Positions 49,572 to 57,357 of a stretch of DNA of 64,000 bases are shown here, piece by piece. The DNA comes from Bacillus canaveralius (GTDB taxonomy: Bacteria; Bacillota; Bacilli; Bacillales; Cytobacillaceae). Positions within the stretch are counted from its first letter, which is position 1, and every line of letters begins with the position of its first letter. A program made the translations under genes and the position numbers. The notes beneath the pieces are model-generated. The model saw nothing but the letters and a program-made list of their open reading frames with translations. It did not search any database and was not told the origin of the DNA. The stretch spans positions 62,001 to 126,000 of the forward strand of contig NZ_PGVA01000024.1 in NCBI RefSeq assembly GCF_002860125.1, written 5' to 3'.

Positions 49572-50270
49572 ATGGAGCTTTTACTGGATGGACTAAAACG
49601 GGCGTTCGAAATGCTTTTGAGCGGGGATACCGAAATTATCGAGATTGCCTGGCTGACATTAAAAAGCTCCTTAACAGCAGTCCTGATTAGTACAGTGATC
49701 GGGATTCCTGTGGGAGTTTGTCTCGGTTTACTCTCATTTCCAGGAAAAAAGTTCCTGCTTGTGTTCGTCAATATCGGAATGGGCCTTCCCCCTGTTGTAG
49801 CAGGCTTTTGGATTACAATTTTATTATGGCGGTCTGGACCTTTCGGCGATTACGCTCTTCTGTTTACACCTGCGGCGATAGTGATCGCTCAGGTTGTTGT
49901 GTCTCTGCCACTGATTGTAGGATTAACGAGCTCCGCCTTTCAACAAATCGATGACAAAATGCTGCTGCAAATAAAAGGCCTGGGCGCGACAAAGCTGCAA
50001 ATGCTGTTCATCCTTCTAAAGGAAACGAAAATTGGCATTCTCGCCGCTGTCATGGCTGGCTTTGGCCGGGTCATTGCGGAAGTCGGCGCCGCGATGATGG
50101 TCGGCGGAAACATCCGCGGTGAAACAAGAATACTGACGACAAGCATTGTCATGGAAGTTTCCAAAGGGAATTTTGATATTGCGCTTGCTCTGTCTTTTAT
50201 TTTGATGTTTCTCGCTTTCATGGTTACATGCTGCCTAACCTTCTTACAGCAAAGGACTGGATCTTTATGA
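49572..50270 (+). CDS. tupB: tungstate ABC permease TupB
   Basis: 232-residue permease with about five helices. EIAWLTLKSSLTAVLISTVIGIPVGVCLG opens it; the coupling loop is LLQIKGLGATKLQMLFILLKETKIGILAAVMAGFGRVIAEVGAAMMVGGNIRGETRILTT in pieces near 136-195, specific for the Tup/Mod class. It is 27 bp after tupA and its stop overlaps the tupC start (ATGA). Confidence 0.93.
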   Translation: MELLLDGLKRAFEMLLSGDTEIIEIAWLTLKSSLTAVLISTVIGIPVGVCLGLLSFPGKKFLLVFVNIGMGLPPVVAGFWITILLWRSGPFGDYALLFTPAAIVIAQVVVSLPLIVGLTSSAFQQIDDKMLLQIKGLGATKLQMLFILLKETKIGILAAVMAGFGRVIAEVGAAMMVGGNIRGETRILTTSIVMEVSKGNFDIALALSFILMFLAFMVTCCLTFLQQRTGSL

Positions 50271-51016
50271 CTGAGTTAATTCGGATTGAACAGATGAAAC
50301 GGGTTGCGAACGGAAACAATATTCTTGATATAAGCCAATTAACCATCGACCGTGGCGAAATCCTTGGCATCATGGGGCCAAATGGTGCAGGAAAAAGTAC
50401 GCTGTTGAAGGCCCTTTGTTTGTTGGAACCGAAATGCATCGGAAGTTATTTTTTTCAAGGGCAAAACACCCCCCTCCAAAAACCACCTCTTCAATTGCGC
50501 AGAAGGTTTGCGATTGCGCTGCAACAGCCGCTATTGTTCAATGCTTCTGTCCATAAGAACGTCGCAATCGGCCTAAAAATCCGCAATACCGGCAACAAAG
50601 AATTGAAAAACAAGATTGCGTTTTGGCTTGATGCTTTTGAGATTGGCCATCTTGCTGCAAAACAAGCACAGCATTTGTCCGGCGGCGAGGCCCAGAGAGT
50701 CAATCTTGCACGGGCTTTTGCGCTTGAGCCCGAGGTTTTATTCCTTGACGAACCGTTTTCCGCACTCGATTATCCGACTAAAAGGAAGTTAATTCAAAAT
50801 TTAAAAAAGGCCATCGACGAAACTAATACAACGGTCGTCCTTGTCAGCCATGACTTGACGGAAATTGAATACTTAACAAATCGTCTCATCATTTTAAAGG
50901 AAGGGGCAGTTGTTCAGGCAGGGGCAACCGTTGAGGTAATTGCTCATCCCCACCAGCAGGCATCAACCTTTTTAAGTGGCTGGAATCCATTAATGGAAAA
51001 GCAGAGCAACCAGTAA
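50267..51016 (+). CDS. tupC: tungstate ABC ATPase TupC
   Basis: 249 residues. Walker A GPNGAGKST at 37-45, signature HLSGGEAQRVNLARAF near 137-152, Walker B VLFLDEPFSALD, H-switch VLVSHDL. ATG 50267 forms the 4-bp overlap with tupB and has AAAGGA upstream; the longer frame to 50228 is unlikely. Energises TupAB. The operon contains no tungsto- or molybdo-enzyme gene nearby. Confidence 0.92.
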   Translation: MTELIRIEQMKRVANGNNILDISQLTIDRGEILGIMGPNGAGKSTLLKALCLLEPKCIGSYFFQGQNTPLQKPPLQLRRRFAIALQQPLLFNASVHKNVAIGLKIRNTGNKELKNKIAFWLDAFEIGHLAAKQAQHLSGGEAQRVNLARAFALEPEVLFLDEPFSALDYPTKRKLIQNLKKAIDETNTTVVLVSHDLTEIEYLTNRLIILKEGAVVQAGATVEVIAHPHQQASTFLSGWNPLMEKQSNQ

Positions 51017-51111
51017 CTGTCGGATTTATCATTGAACGGCAGACTTTTAATTTGGATTTGGTCCCTATTTTGTGGTTGACTAGTGTTACTAATGTCAAGG
51101 AGTGAACAATA

Positions 51112-51867
51112 ATGAAATTTGCATTAATTACCGGGGCATCAAAAGGATTGGGTGCAGAAATCGCCAAACGAATGCTTGCAGAGAACATTGGCATCATCAC
51201 CATTTCCCGTACTGAGAATACGGAATTGCAAGCGATCGCAACTGAAAAGGGTCATCTCTATCAGCACATTTCCTGCAGCCTCTCAGATGTGGAGCAGGCC
51301 CATGCGGCTTTTTCAGAAGCTGCAACAATGCTTTTTGGAAAGCGGCCAGAGCTTGTTTATTTGATTAATAACGCTGGTACGATCGAACCGATTGAAACGG
51401 TTGGGCGCCTTGATGCTCAGTTCGTCGAAGACAGTATTCAAATCAATTTAACCGCTCCCGTTTTACTGACAAACCTGTTCATTTCGGAAGCAAATCGCCA
51501 CAACACTCCCATTCATATCATAAACATTTCTTCCGGGGCAGGCGAGCGGCCTATTCAAGGATGGAGTATTTACTGCAGCACGAAGGCGGCCTTAAATATG
51601 TTTACACAAACAGCAGCAATGGAGCAACGTTCTGCAGGCCACCCACATAAAATTATTGCTTTTAGCCCTGGTGTAATGGACACCGACATGCAAGTGACGA
51701 TCCGTTCTTCATCTGCCGAAGCTTTTCATGATGTTGATACATTTCAGCAATACAAGGAAACAGGAGCTTTGCGCAGCCCATACATAGTTGCCAATGCATT
51801 AATGGACAAACTCCTGGAAGGAACGATTGATTCAGGAAAGATTTATCATATCAATGAATTGCTATAA
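51112..51867 (+). CDS. short-chain dehydrogenase, YueD/benzil-reductase-like
   Basis: 251-residue SDR of the sepiapterin reductase/benzil reductase group. Cofactor loop TGASKGLG at 7-14, NNAG at 86-89, catalytic Ser140, Tyr154 and Lys158 (YCSTK), PGVMDTDMQ near 185-193. NADPH is likely from the SR at 32-33. Similar to B. subtilis YueD, which reduces benzil; the natural substrate is unknown. AAGGAGTGAAC before the ATG. Single gene. Confidence 0.88.
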   Translation: MKFALITGASKGLGAEIAKRMLAENIGIITISRTENTELQAIATEKGHLYQHISCSLSDVEQAHAAFSEAATMLFGKRPELVYLINNAGTIEPIETVGRLDAQFVEDSIQINLTAPVLLTNLFISEANRHNTPIHIINISSGAGERPIQGWSIYCSTKAALNMFTQTAAMEQRSAGHPHKIIAFSPGVMDTDMQVTIRSSSAEAFHDVDTFQQYKETGALRSPYIVANALMDKLLEGTIDSGKIYHINELL

Positions 51868-52030
51868 CTGTTTACCCTCACAAAAAGCGGGAACAATGGT
51901 TTCGCTTAATTAATCGAGTTCTCGTGCATCAATATGTTTTCAAAGGGGTCGGGGTTCGCTTAAATGTGCTTATTATTTACGCTGCTACCCCGTCTTTTTT
52001 CAGCTTCTGAATGTAAACCACGTGTTGGTT

Positions 52031-52411
52031 TTAAGATTTTTTCCCTTTTGTATTTAGCCATTTGAGAAAACGGAGAGCTTCGTGGCGATTTTCTTCTGGA
52101 GAATTTTTTAATTCCTCACGCCATATCCTAAACTCCGGATCGTTAAGAAGCTCGACTATCTCATTTTCCTCTTCTCTTGTGGTGAAATTGTCGTAACCGT
52201 GTTCTCTCACCTGGCTTTCTCGACCTAATAAATAATCTGCAGTTACTTCAAGCACCTTTGTCAGTCTGGCAATATCTTCAGTTCCCGGAGAAGTGTATCC
52301 CCGCTCCCAATTTGAGACGACCTGTGACGAAACATTGACTTTTGTAGCGAGTTCCTTTTGCGTTAGTTTTCTTCTCTTCCTATACTCTCTAATTCGGTGA
52401 CCGATTGACAT
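52031..52411 (-). CDS. XRE-family repressor-like regulator
   Basis: 126 residues. N-terminal HTH_3 (IREYRKRRKLTQKELATKVNVSSQVVSNWERG at 7-38) followed by a YLLGRE hinge and an acidic C-terminal region (EEENEIVELLNDPEFRIWREEL), the layout of phage/ICE-type repressors. Divergent from a second small XRE gene, with inverted-repeat operators in the 170-bp gap. No integrase or phage genes adjoin, so it is perhaps a remnant or a stand-alone switch. Confidence 0.85.
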   Translation of the reverse strand: MSIGHRIREYRKRRKLTQKELATKVNVSSQVVSNWERGYTSPGTEDIARLTKVLEVTADYLLGRESQVREHGYDNFTTREEENEIVELLNDPEFRIWREELKNSPEENRHEALRFLKWLNTKGKKS

Positions 52412-52423
52412 TTAAATCACCTG

Positions 52424-52476
52424 CTATCGGATTAGTTTTATTTTAATAATACCAATTAGTAACTAATTTCGATAGA
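52424..52476. promoter_or_regulatory. large inverted-repeat operator between divergent XRE genes
   Basis: CTATCGGATTAGT on the left and ACTAATTTCGATAG on the right are inverted copies with one extra base, separated by 26 bp; ATTAGTAACTAAT inside is itself palindromic. It is placed between the two regulators. Confidence 0.6.
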
Positions 52477-52510
52477 AAACTAACGGAATTTGAGATCTAA
52501 TGGATTATAT

Positions 52511-52539
52511 TTGACATTAACAGGAAATGGTAGTATGAT
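52511..52539 (+). promoter_or_regulatory. promoter of the small XRE gene
   Basis: -35 TTGACA (52511-52516), 17-bp spacer, -10 TATGAT (52534-52539). TAACGGAAATCGTTA (52545-52559), an inverted repeat at the predicted start, is a likely operator. Confidence 0.8.
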
Positions 52540-52581
52540 TTTATTAACGGAAATCGTTATTCTTGTTTTGGAGGGGATACA

Positions 52582-52872
52582 TTGATTCATATAAATGTTG
52601 AACGTATTCGTCAAGCAAGAGGGGTTACAAAAACGCATATGGCCAAGAAGTTAAATTTGTCTCTGCAAGGTTACAGGCATATCGCTTCGGGAAGTGTTAG
52701 ATTGGATGCAGAAAGGCTTAAGGTTATTGGACTTATTTTAAACGTAAATCCGAGTACTTTTTTTGATGATAAACTAACGGAATTGGTTATAAAAGAAATC
52801 GATAGTATTGGGAGTAATGATTCTGTTGGACAACCCAATAAGAATAAAAAAAGAAAGCCTGGTGAGGGATAG
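52582..52872 (+). CDS. small XRE-type HTH protein
   Basis: 96 residues. HTH: VERIRQARGVTKTHMAKKLNLSLQGYRHIASGSVRLDAERLKVIG at about 6-50, then NVNPSTFFDDKLTE and a basic Lys-rich C-terminus. TTG start at 52582 with GGAGGGG 6-7 nt upstream. A Cro/XRE-like partner of the divergent repressor. Unrecognised beyond the fold. Confidence 0.75.
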   Translation: MIHINVERIRQARGVTKTHMAKKLNLSLQGYRHIASGSVRLDAERLKVIGLILNVNPSTFFDDKLTELVIKEIDSIGSNDSVGQPNKNKKRKPGEG

Positions 52873-52937
52873 CAAGTAACCTCGAGCCTTGCTCATTGAA
52901 AGCTGAACGGAAAATGGAATTAAGGGGAGATCCTTAT

Positions 52938-53102
52938 ATGACCAAGCTCGAAACAGCTTTAACGATCGCTGAAATCCAAGTTGCCTTGTTGAGGCTCCTT
53001 CATCGTATAACTGAGGATGAACTGTATGAACGGGAAGATGCGATTGAGGATATTAAAGAATTGCTTCGGGAAATGAATGGAGTATACTATCCTTTTGAAT
53101 AA
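52938..53102 (+). CDS. small hypothetical protein
   Basis: 54 residues from ATG 52938 (MTKLETALTIAEIQVALLRLL), chosen because AAGGGGAG lies 9 nt upstream; a longer frame begins at 52896. Helical, acidic, ends MNGVYYPFE. Transcribed after the small XRE gene and followed by a strong terminator. Family unknown. Confidence 0.55.
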   Translation: MTKLETALTIAEIQVALLRLLHRITEDELYEREDAIEDIKELLREMNGVYYPFE

Positions 53103-53134
53103 TGAATAACTGTTCCGGTTTTGGGCCATGCAAA

Positions 53135-53162
53135 AACCGGCTTTCATGATGAAAGCCGGTTT
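53135..53162. terminator. bidirectional terminator
   Basis: AACCGGCTTTC-ATGAT-GAAAGCCGGTT with T-rich and A-rich flanks, between convergent small genes. Confidence 0.85.
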
Positions 53163-53397
53163 ATTTTTTTTCATAAGGGTTTTTGATGAGAATTGGGTTG
53201 GGGTTGCCAGAAATATAAGGCAATATTGAGTATTCTGGACGATGATTGTCAGCATAAAACTCCTCTTGGATCTTTAAATTTGCAGCTTCTGTTTCAGACA
53301 TGCCCTCAGCGGAACCGTAAATTCGTTTCGCAGCCTCTCTGCTGTCCAGCTTCCCATTCTTGTCGGCCGGTTTATTTTCCGTTTCTTTTCGATTCAT
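53161..53397 (-). CDS. small hypothetical protein
   Basis: 78 residues, hydrophilic, N-terminus Lys/Glu/Asn-rich, centre SREAAKRIYGSAEGMSETEAANLKIQEEFYADN, tail IPYISGNPNPILIKNPYEKK-like. ATG 53397 has GGAGG 6-8 nt upstream, and the ORF lies inside the 3' part of the neighbouring gene by 26 bp, suggesting coupling. No family recognised. Confidence 0.6.
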   Translation of the reverse strand: MNRKETENKPADKNGKLDSREAAKRIYGSAEGMSETEAANLKIQEEFYADNHRPEYSILPYISGNPNPILIKNPYEKK

Positions 53398-53767
53398 TTA
53401 AAAAACCTCCTTCAGTAACAAGCCTAGTATGCTCATTGCTGCTTTTTTTACACCATGTTTCAAAATGAATTTGTTTCTTTATCTTGTTAATACCCGAATA
53501 CGGAAGGGGTATAACTTGATAATCCTTCCAAAAGCCGATAACACAGGCTTCACTCGGGTTGCGTTGATTCCATCCCCCGCATTGTCCCAGAAACCCTTGA
53601 AGATTTCTCAATTCAGCCCACTGCTCTTGAGCCTCTGAAAATTGCTCTCTTTTGTCGTCAGGCACTTCTGCTCTAATCCATTTGACTAGCAATTGATGAT
53701 CCTCCTTACTGACTGATTGTTTATTACATTTATTTTCCATTTCCGTAAACGTTTCACAGGGTTTCAT
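53372..53767 (-). CDS. DUF4937-like protein
   Basis: 131 residues. LLVKWIRAEVPDDKREQFSEAQEQWAELRNLQGFLGQCGGWN at about 26-67 followed by ACVIGFWKDYQ matches the ABM-like DUF4937 pattern (YdbC-type), a small dimeric alpha-beta barrel of unknown role. Starts at 53767 or ATG 53737; no clear ribosome binding site decides. Precedes the 78-residue gene in a two-gene unit. Confidence 0.65.
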   Translation of the reverse strand: MKPCETFTEMENKCNKQSVSKEDHQLLVKWIRAEVPDDKREQFSEAQEQWAELRNLQGFLGQCGGWNQRNPSEACVIGFWKDYQVIPLPYSGINKIKKQIHFETWCKKSSNEHTRLVTEGGFLNESKRNGK

Positions 53768-53835
53768 AATGGGTACTATGATACAAACATTTTCATTTTA
53801 TTAAAGAATCAAATATTCCTAAAGGAGATGTAGAA

Positions 53836-54045
53836 ATGAACAAAAATTCAGTAAACGCTACTAATATGGAATATCTTAATAATGGACAGACATTAACCCG
53901 TGAATCAGATGAATCCTTTTATTTTGAAAATCAATTGGAGGGGATCGAAGATATTGAAGATGTTGATGCATCAGATATTGCCTATATATTTGCGGGGTGT
54001 TCGCTGATCGGATCGATTATTTATCTTTTGTCATATATTTTATAG
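53836..54045 (+). CDS. small acidic protein with C-terminal membrane helix
   Basis: 69 residues. Hydrophilic, strongly acidic N-terminal two thirds (RESDESFYFENQLEGIEDIEDVDASD), then a hydrophobic stretch IAYIFAGCSLIGSIIYLLSYIL with one Cys. AAAGGAGATG 5 nt before the ATG is an excellent site. The shape fits a tail-anchored protein or a bacteriocin-like precursor, but no modification, export or immunity gene is nearby. Unrecognised. Confidence 0.65.
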   Translation: MNKNSVNATNMEYLNNGQTLTRESDESFYFENQLEGIEDIEDVDASDIAYIFAGCSLIGSIIYLLSYIL

Positions 54046-54076
54046 CTAACAAAACTAAACAACCGGAGAAGGCGAA

Positions 54077-54706
54077 TTAGTCCGTTGTTAAAATTTCCGC
54101 ATACAATTTTTCAAACTCTTCTTCCCTGGTGTTGCTGTTTAAAAAAGCAGGGTCGATGATGGCTGTCAAGAGCTGTTGCTTCTTGATGGGATCGGCGACG
54201 TTGTTTAAGATAAATTGTCGACAATCATGTAGAAATTCGAGATAGTTTTCGAATTTTTCATCATACACTTCGGCAAGGTCATCTCGTATTGCTTTTGCCA
54301 ACGAAGGGCTGGCTCCCGAGGTGGAGACTGTAATTAGAAGCTTTCCTCTTTTCAAAACGGACGGTGCTATAAAGTCTGAATGCTCAGGGTTATCCGCCAT
54401 GCTGACAAGCTGAAAATCTGAGGCAGCCCTGTGGACTTCTATGTTTGCTTCTTGATTATTTGTCGCGGCGATAATCAATGCTGCCTCTTGAATATCCTCG
54501 GCAGAAAAGCTTTTTTGGCGCCAATCAATGTTCTGTCCATCCGCTAATTTTTTCAGGCCCGCAGTTAATTCAGGACTAACGACGCAGATTGTGGCGCCCG
54601 TATTTAGCAGCCCGTAAACCTTGCGCTCGGCCACTTTTCCCCCTCCGACAACCACAGTCATTTTTCCGGACAAATTAAGGTTCACCGGATAATACTCTTC
54701 TTTCAT
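54077..54706 (-). CDS. sirC: precorrin-2 dehydrogenase SirC
   Basis: 209 residues. NAD-dependent oxidation of precorrin-2 to sirohydrochlorin for siroheme. Rossmann motif TVVVGGGKVAERKV at about 17-30, VSPELTAGLKKLA near 48-60, and catalytic-region VSMADNPEHSDFIAPSVLKRGKLLITVSTSGASPSLAKAIR in pieces near 103-145. ATG 54706 has GAGGTG 6 nt upstream and overlaps the old 3' end of sirB by 32 bp; the longer frame to 54889 is an artefact over sirB. Confidence 0.92.
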   Translation of the reverse strand: MKEEYYPVNLNLSGKMTVVVGGGKVAERKVYGLLNTGATICVVSPELTAGLKKLADGQNIDWRQKSFSAEDIQEAALIIAATNNQEANIEVHRAASDFQLVSMADNPEHSDFIAPSVLKRGKLLITVSTSGASPSLAKAIRDDLAEVYDEKFENYLEFLHDCRQFILNNVADPIKKQQLLTAIIDPAFLNSNTREEEFEKLYAEILTTD

Positions 54707-55439
54707 AATCAACACCTCTACGTCCAAATATAGCATGGCTTGCCCTAGTTTCAGCAACTCTTTTGCGCAGAACGTTTCGGAGCCTTCCATCAAAACCGGT
54801 CGGATCACACAAAATCGATTGTTCTCCTGCAAGCCGTTCAGAAATCTGCTTTGCAACTCCACCTGTAAAAAGAAAATGTGGGACGACATAGACTTTATTC
54901 ATATTGATTCAATCCATCACAACCCGGTAATCGGGATCAGATTTAATATACCCGGTATACACCGGCGAAGCAAGATTGAATTGGAGCATTTCTGCGAGAC
55001 GGCTCAATTCCTTTGCGGCTTCTGGCTCGCGGCTGCCGTGGCAGACAAGCAACACTGATTCCTGTTTGCTGTTTGAAAAACCTTTCGCGCCAAGCCGTTC
55101 CTGAATCACCTTTACAACTTCTTCGTCATAGCCGATTGGTTTTCCGTATTGAATCGTAACATCGGGAAATACCTGTTGTACCGTTTTTAATTCTGATGGA
55201 ATATCTTCATTGGCATGAATGCCCGGCAGCAGCAGGAACGGAACAATAATCAATTGCTTTGCGCCTTTTTCAACACAGCCTTCTACAGCTTGAAAAATAT
55301 CCGGTTCCCCGTTTTCGAGAAAGCCGTATGCTTTTATCGGCACTTCGACCACTTTATACCACTCATCGATAAATCTTCGGAACTTCATGTTCCCCTTTTC
55401 CGACCGGCTTCCATGGCCGATTAAAATGACTGCCTCCAT
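54675..55439 (-). pseudogene. sirB: sirohydrochlorin ferrochelatase SirB, interrupted by in-frame TGA
   Basis: Reading from ATG 55439 the frame codes 176 residues (LIGHGSRSEKGNMKFRRFI, LLPGIHANEDIP, CHGSREPEAAKELSRL) and stops at TGA (54909-54911). The same frame continues with INMNKVYVVPHFLFTGGVAK to 54675, which is the normal C-terminal SirB sequence. The total of 254 codons equals the family length. VVMD-TGA-INMNKV would be restored by one change, TGA to CGA (Arg). The catalytic histidines (about His10 and His76) are in the first part, so a short CbiX-like product might keep some activity. Ferrochelatase inserts iron into sirohydrochlorin to make siroheme for NasD. Confidence 0.85.
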
Positions 55440-55470
55440 GTGCTTGTCCTCCTATACTTTAAGCAGAGGC

Positions 55471-56943
55471 TTACCCCCATTTACTATTTATCAAATGCTC
55501 CAACAAAGCAGCTTTAGTTGGATTGGCAAGCACAGCTTTCGGCTTAATTTCATGTTCTGCCGCTGCCTGCAGCGTTTGCTTCCCCATACAGACGATTGAT
55601 GCACGATCCAGCAGCTCCCTTGGAATAAAGTTAGCATTGATCCCCTCTTGCATCAGAATCTTGACCGATAAACTGCTTGGAAAAATAACGGTATCAACAG
55701 CAGCTTCCTCAAGCATTCGCTCAAAAATCGGCAGAAACTGTTCATCGATTTTTTTATGGCTCGTGATGTACAAATCAAATCGTCCATACTTGGAGGAGGC
55801 ATAGGCCAGCTGCTGTTCTTGAAGATGATTGTCACCAACCAGAAGCAGCCTTCCATCAGGACGCATTTTTTCAGCTGTGTCGGCCAAAAAGCCTTTTTCA
55901 TTCAATGCTTTGGCAGATTTCACTGAAGCTCCAAAAAGCTCAGCCTTCAGGGAGCGGATATCGATTCCCGCTTCGAAAAGGACTGTAAAAAAATCGGTGA
56001 TACTTTCCGGCGAAGTGAACAAAATTCTGCAATAAGCATCTAAGTTCTTTAGTATATGCATATCAATCGGGGCCGGGACCTTATTCCATTTCGGAAATTC
56101 GATCACATCTGCACCCTGGTCCGAAAGCTCTTTTGCAAGTTCACTTTGATTGGTTCCCGTCCGGGCAAGCAAAATTTGCCGGCCAAACAATGGCTTTTTT
56201 TCAAACCAGCTGATTTTTTCCCTTAAGGACACGATATTGCCTACCAATGTTATCGCAGGATTGCTGAAACTGACCGCTGTCGCTTGAACTGCAATTGTTG
56301 CCAGTGTACCCTGGAGCGTCTTCTGGCGCCCGAATGTGCCCCACTGAATCAAGATCACTGCTGTGTCGGAAGGCTTACCATTTTTGATGAGGTTTTCGCA
56401 AATGAATGGCAAATTTGCAATTCCCATGTAAAAGGCAATCGTATCAACACCGGAAGCGAGTCCTGGCCAATCAAGAAGCGGCTTGCCATCCAGCGATTTA
56501 TCATGAGCCGTCACAACGGCAAAAGATTCACCATATTTTCGGTGCGTGACGGGAATGCCCGCATAAAGTGGAGCCGCAATCCCGGAAGAAATACCGGGAA
56601 CGATTTCAAACTCGATACCATGCTGCGCCAAAGCTTCCGCTTCTTCGCCGACACGGCCGAAAACCCCCGGGTCCCCGCCTTTTAGACGGATTACGGTTTT
56701 TCCTGTAAGCGCATTTGAAACGAGCAAATCAGTGATGGCTTCCTGGCGTAAAATATGACGGTGGGGCAGTTTTCCGCAATATATCAGCTCGCAGCCGGGC
56801 ACTGCAAATTCAAGCAGCTTCGGATTTGCCAGCCTGTCATAAAGAATCACTTCCGCTTTCCTAATGGCTTCCATACCTTTGACGGTGATTAATCCGACAT
56901 CGCCAGGGCCGGCTCCAATTAAATACACTTTTCCTTTACTCAT
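55471..56943 (-). CDS. nasF: fused uroporphyrinogen-III methyltransferase / uroporphyrinogen-III synthase-like protein
   Basis: 490 residues, same two-domain layout as B. subtilis NasF. Residues 1-245: SUMT (GAGPGDVGLITVKGMEAI near 10-27, RLKGGDPGVFGRVGEEAEAL near 83-102, PGISSGIAAPLYAGIPVTHR). Residues 255-490: HemD-like (ILLARTGTNQSELAKELSDQGADVIEFP; FTSPESITDFFTVL). It makes precorrin-2 from uroporphyrinogen III for siroheme. 80 bp after nasE; same operon as sirB and sirC. Confidence 0.93.
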   Translation of the reverse strand: MSKGKVYLIGAGPGDVGLITVKGMEAIRKAEVILYDRLANPKLLEFAVPGCELIYCGKLPHRHILRQEAITDLLVSNALTGKTVIRLKGGDPGVFGRVGEEAEALAQHGIEFEIVPGISSGIAAPLYAGIPVTHRKYGESFAVVTAHDKSLDGKPLLDWPGLASGVDTIAFYMGIANLPFICENLIKNGKPSDTAVILIQWGTFGRQKTLQGTLATIAVQATAVSFSNPAITLVGNIVSLREKISWFEKKPLFGRQILLARTGTNQSELAKELSDQGADVIEFPKWNKVPAPIDMHILKNLDAYCRILFTSPESITDFFTVLFEAGIDIRSLKAELFGASVKSAKALNEKGFLADTAEKMRPDGRLLLVGDNHLQEQQLAYASSKYGRFDLYITSHKKIDEQFLPIFERMLEEAAVDTVIFPSSLSVKILMQEGINANFIPRELLDRASIVCMGKQTLQAAAEHEIKPKAVLANPTKAALLEHLINSKWG

Positions 56944-57023
56944 GATGCTGACATCCTTCCGGGGTTTCGTGTAGAAAATAAACCTTTTTTCCTTTGATGA
57001 ATTGCGTTTCCAAGTTCAATCAT

Positions 57024-57353
57024 TTATCGAACAAGGTACACGCTATCACCCTCGACCTCGATATTGTATGTTTTTACCTTGCCGCTTTCCGGTGCCTGGA
57101 CTCTTCCATCCTGCAATGAAATCTTCCAATCGTAAACCGGGCAATAAATGAATTCGCCGCTTAGCATGCCTGCTGCAAGGGTCCCGCCTTTTGGATGCGG
57201 ACTCTTATTTTCAATCGCTTTCACTTCACCATTTGTCAAACGGAACAACGCAATTTCTTCGTTTTCAATTTTTATGACTTGCCCCGATCCTGCTGGAAGG
57301 GCCGCATAGTCCGCCACTCTGATTTTTTCTTTTGTTGTCCTCATGTCTGCCAC
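57024..57353 (-). CDS. nasE: nitrite reductase small subunit NasE (Rieske-fold)
   Basis: 109-residue NirD/NasE-family subunit. Rieske-like fold: ENKSPHPKGGTLAAGMLSGEFIYCPVYDWKISLQDG. In forms with a [2Fe-2S] cluster the ligands are Cys-x-His and Cys-x2-His. Here the first is Ser-Pro-His and the second Cys-Pro-Val-Tyr, so two of four ligands are missing and a cluster is unlikely; E. coli-type NirD also lacks it. It is 4 bp after nasD and needed with NasD for nitrite-to-ammonium reduction. Confidence 0.93.
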   Translation of the reverse strand: MADMRTTKEKIRVADYAALPAGSGQVIKIENEEIALFRLTNGEVKAIENKSPHPKGGTLAAGMLSGEFIYCPVYDWKISLQDGRVQAPESGKVKTYNIEVEGDSVYLVR

Positions 57354-57357
57354 TCCT

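Noticed and set aside
54707-54889. Longer sirC start at 54889
   Set aside because: The added residues are an out-of-frame reading of the sirB 3' end; ATG 54706 has the ribosome binding site and the family N-terminus.
54909-54911. Selenocysteine or programmed readthrough at the sirB TGA
   Set aside because: SirB has no selenocysteine forms, the position would be an Arg codon by one transition, and no SECIS-like stem or readthrough context is visible.
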